Positions 1 to 64,000 of a stretch of 64,000 nt of DNA are shown piece by piece. The position numbers and the translations under genes are program-made. This DNA comes from Arbacia lixula (taxonomy: Eukaryota > Echinodermata > Echinoidea > Arbacioida > Arbaciidae), in contig OZ022584.1 in the NCBI GenBank assembly GCA_963669155.1, positions 6,149,681-6,213,680 of the forward strand. The letters run 5' to 3'. Every line of letters begins with the position of its first letter. Positions within the stretch are counted from its first letter, which is position 1. Below the pieces are notes generated by a model that was not told where the DNA came from, searched no databases, and saw nothing but the letters and a program-made list of their open reading frames with translations.

Positions 1-7436
<7,436 letters not shown>

Positions 7437-7727
7437 CTTGTTTCGACAGACCCAATAAAATAGGAAAAGAACAGAAAACTGACATCAATACAGATTTCTT
7501 GCAAGAAAAGCGTTCCTTTCTATCGTTTTTCAGACTTCGCTACGAAAGCTCAAAAAGAATTTCGCGATTTGTTTACAAACGATATCATTATCGATAGTAC
7601 ATAATCGGTACAAATTTGCAATCGTGAGAAATCAAGGGGATCGATTGTAAACAGTTCAGTTGCTAGGGATGAATTTATGAGATGTCAAAAATTATACAAG
7701 CCTCTCGGAGCTTAAAAACTCATTGAA
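7437..7727. promoter_or_regulatory. Shared (bidirectional) promoter of PACRGL and CFAP46
   Basis: The two start codons face away from each other and are 291 bp apart, so both 5' UTRs and core promoters must fit here unless there are distant untranslated exons. Two forkhead-type motifs lie in opposite orientation: tgtttaca at 7570-7577 and tgtaaaca at 7646-7653. Beside the second is gttgct-agg-gatgaa (7659-7673), which fits the degenerate RFX X-box pattern RYYNYY-N3-RRNRAC at all but the last base. FOXJ1 and RFX factors are the known drivers of motile-cilium genes, so the motifs suit the two products. No TATA box is obvious. The motifs are seen; their use is inferred. Confidence 0.6.
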
Positions 7728-62944
<55,217 letters not shown>

Positions 62945-63007
62945 GTCTGTCTTTGGCTGGCTCAAGATTTGGCCCTTTGGTGTGACTCATATAAGTCTTT
63001 TAATATA

Positions 63008-63462
63008 CAGTGTGTCCAAGAAAAAAGGAAACCGAGATTCTGTGTTATTTCTCTAGTTGACTGAAAAAAATCATGGAATATTATACACATCATTAGAAAG
63101 CACTTTGTATCTTCTTTCATTTGACACATCACATGATAGATAAGAGTCATGCGTTGAGGAGCAACAGGTGTTTAAAAATAATTGTCAAAATCAAATTACG
63201 CAGGACTAATGGTCAAGATTTGTAAGGAAGCATCGACGTAGTGCAAACAACATTCATTATTCTGCGCAAAACGTTTCTGACATTGAGCACTTGTAATTGC
63301 TTGAAATCAGTCATGCGTGAACAATTTATCATGAATTTGGTACCAAACGAAAGAAGATACTTTACTCTCAATATTGCTGTTATTTTTATGACAATATGAT
63401 GTTTTATGATTATGTTATCGACCTCAAAAAACGGGCGTTTTCTTTTTTGGGGGGACACACTG
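63008..63462. mobile_element. Tc1/mariner-type MITE with TA target duplication
   Basis: Ends CAGTGTGTCCAAGAAAAAAG and, inverted, CTTTTTTGGGGGGACACACTG-type sequence, flanked by TA at 63006-63007 and 63463-63464. 455 bp, no transposase frame. Ends with CAGTGTGTCC followed by a purine run are common in non-autonomous members of this superfamily. Confidence 0.75.
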
Positions 63463-63477
63463 TATATAAGAAAATAT

Positions 63478-63548
63478 GCAAGGAAAAAGTTCACCACGCA
63501 AGACTGGAACCTGCATCTACTGCATGCCTGGCAGCAACGCTATCCACC
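63478..63548 (-). repeat. tRNA-like SINE fragment
   Basis: On the minus strand, ggtggatagcgttgctgcca, then gcatgcagtagatgcaggttccagtc, resembles a tRNA A box followed by a B box (ggttccagtc). No full cloverleaf or terminator is seen, so a decayed SINE head is the likelier reading. Confidence 0.35.
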
Positions 63549-63549
63549 A

Positions 63550-63706
63550 GGGCCCTGTTGTTTAAAACTTACTATTAATGGTGTCCTACCATCAATCATA
63601 ACTACCAAGGTAACATTGCTCAACAGCCAATCAAATTCAAGGTTTCCATAGAAGTTTACATTGGTAGCAAAGTTACCATCATTGGTAAGTTTTATGCAAC
63701 AGAGCC
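63550..63706. mobile_element. Foldback MITE family C, copy 6
   Basis: Arms from gggccctgttgtttaaaact to ggtaagttttatgcaacaga. Centre caacagccaatcaaattcaa, the same orientation as copies 4 and 5. Confidence 0.8.
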
Positions 63707-64000
63707 AAGATCTAGTTTGATTTCTATTTCTTTACACTGTAAAGATGTCGCCACGTCTAGCCGAGTGCATTATGTTTTATCAAGTGTTTCAGACTTTGAC
63801 GTCAGGTGTTGTTCCACATGGTCTTGAGCAAAGAGGGCAGTCCATTTTATATGGACCTCACTTTTTCTCATTGAGGTCCTGTACACTGGGAAGTACACTG
63901 GGAAACTTTCATTTCTTTTGTTTGGGCTGGAATCACTCAATCACTGAGGATGAAAGGATTCATATCTCACAGAACTAAATGATGCAAGACAAATTTTGTG

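Larger units (their letters stand above)
62945..64000. other. CFAP46 intron 41, partial
   Basis: Continues to the right edge. It holds a Tc1/mariner-type MITE (63008-63462), a SINE-like piece and a family C foldback. I found no exon continuing the human-like sequence after the YGQAINLLKEAQ block. Confidence 0.65.

Overview
Organism. This is a piece of animal nuclear genome, AT-leaning, with long introns, GT-AG splice sites and many small foldback transposons. Both host genes belong to motile cilia. The intronic repeats (foldbacks that read 'ttgcataaaactta', a CR1/Rex1-type LINE with a TATC tail, a pogo/Tigger-type element with TTCGCG-rich ends, elements bounded by 'tatgcctccgcc') resemble those of marine invertebrate deuterostomes. 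A sea urchin or other echinoderm is my best guess. That guess is inference, not proof.

Layout. (1) 1-7436, minus strand: the 5' part of PACRGL, three coding exons read from right to left; the gene runs off the left edge. Its second intron holds a LINE with one unbroken 989-codon frame, in antisense to the gene. (2) 7437-7727: a 291-bp gap between two start codons pointing apart, which looks like a shared promoter with two forkhead-type motifs and one X-box-like site. (3) 7728 to beyond the right edge, plus strand: CFAP46 (TTC40/FAP46), a large TPR-rich protein of the C1d projection of the ciliary central pair. I assembled 41 exons by hand. All phases agree and they give 1840 codons without a stop; the 3' part lies outside the window.

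The 10.3-kb intron 6 (12791-23125) holds a two-copy higher-order satellite, a 4.05-kb pogo/Tigger-type transposon with a whole transposase frame, TA target duplication and inverted ends, and a diverged 1.2-kb duplication. Other introns carry TTAA-flanked MITEs, several foldback families, a LINE tail fragment, and a 1.57-kb inverted-end element with a degenerate telomere-like tract.

The most unusual feature is that CFAP46 has, at five separate exon borders, a tandem array whose unit copies the exon edge together with its splice site: 4 donor copies after exon 7, 5 acceptor copies before exon 23, 4 diverged acceptor-edge copies before exon 25, 9 acceptor copies before exon 32, and 8 donor copies after exon 33 with an exact 84-bp period. 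The extra copies always lie on the intron side. I saw no CRISPR array, rRNA gene, convincing tRNA gene or bacterial-type operon.
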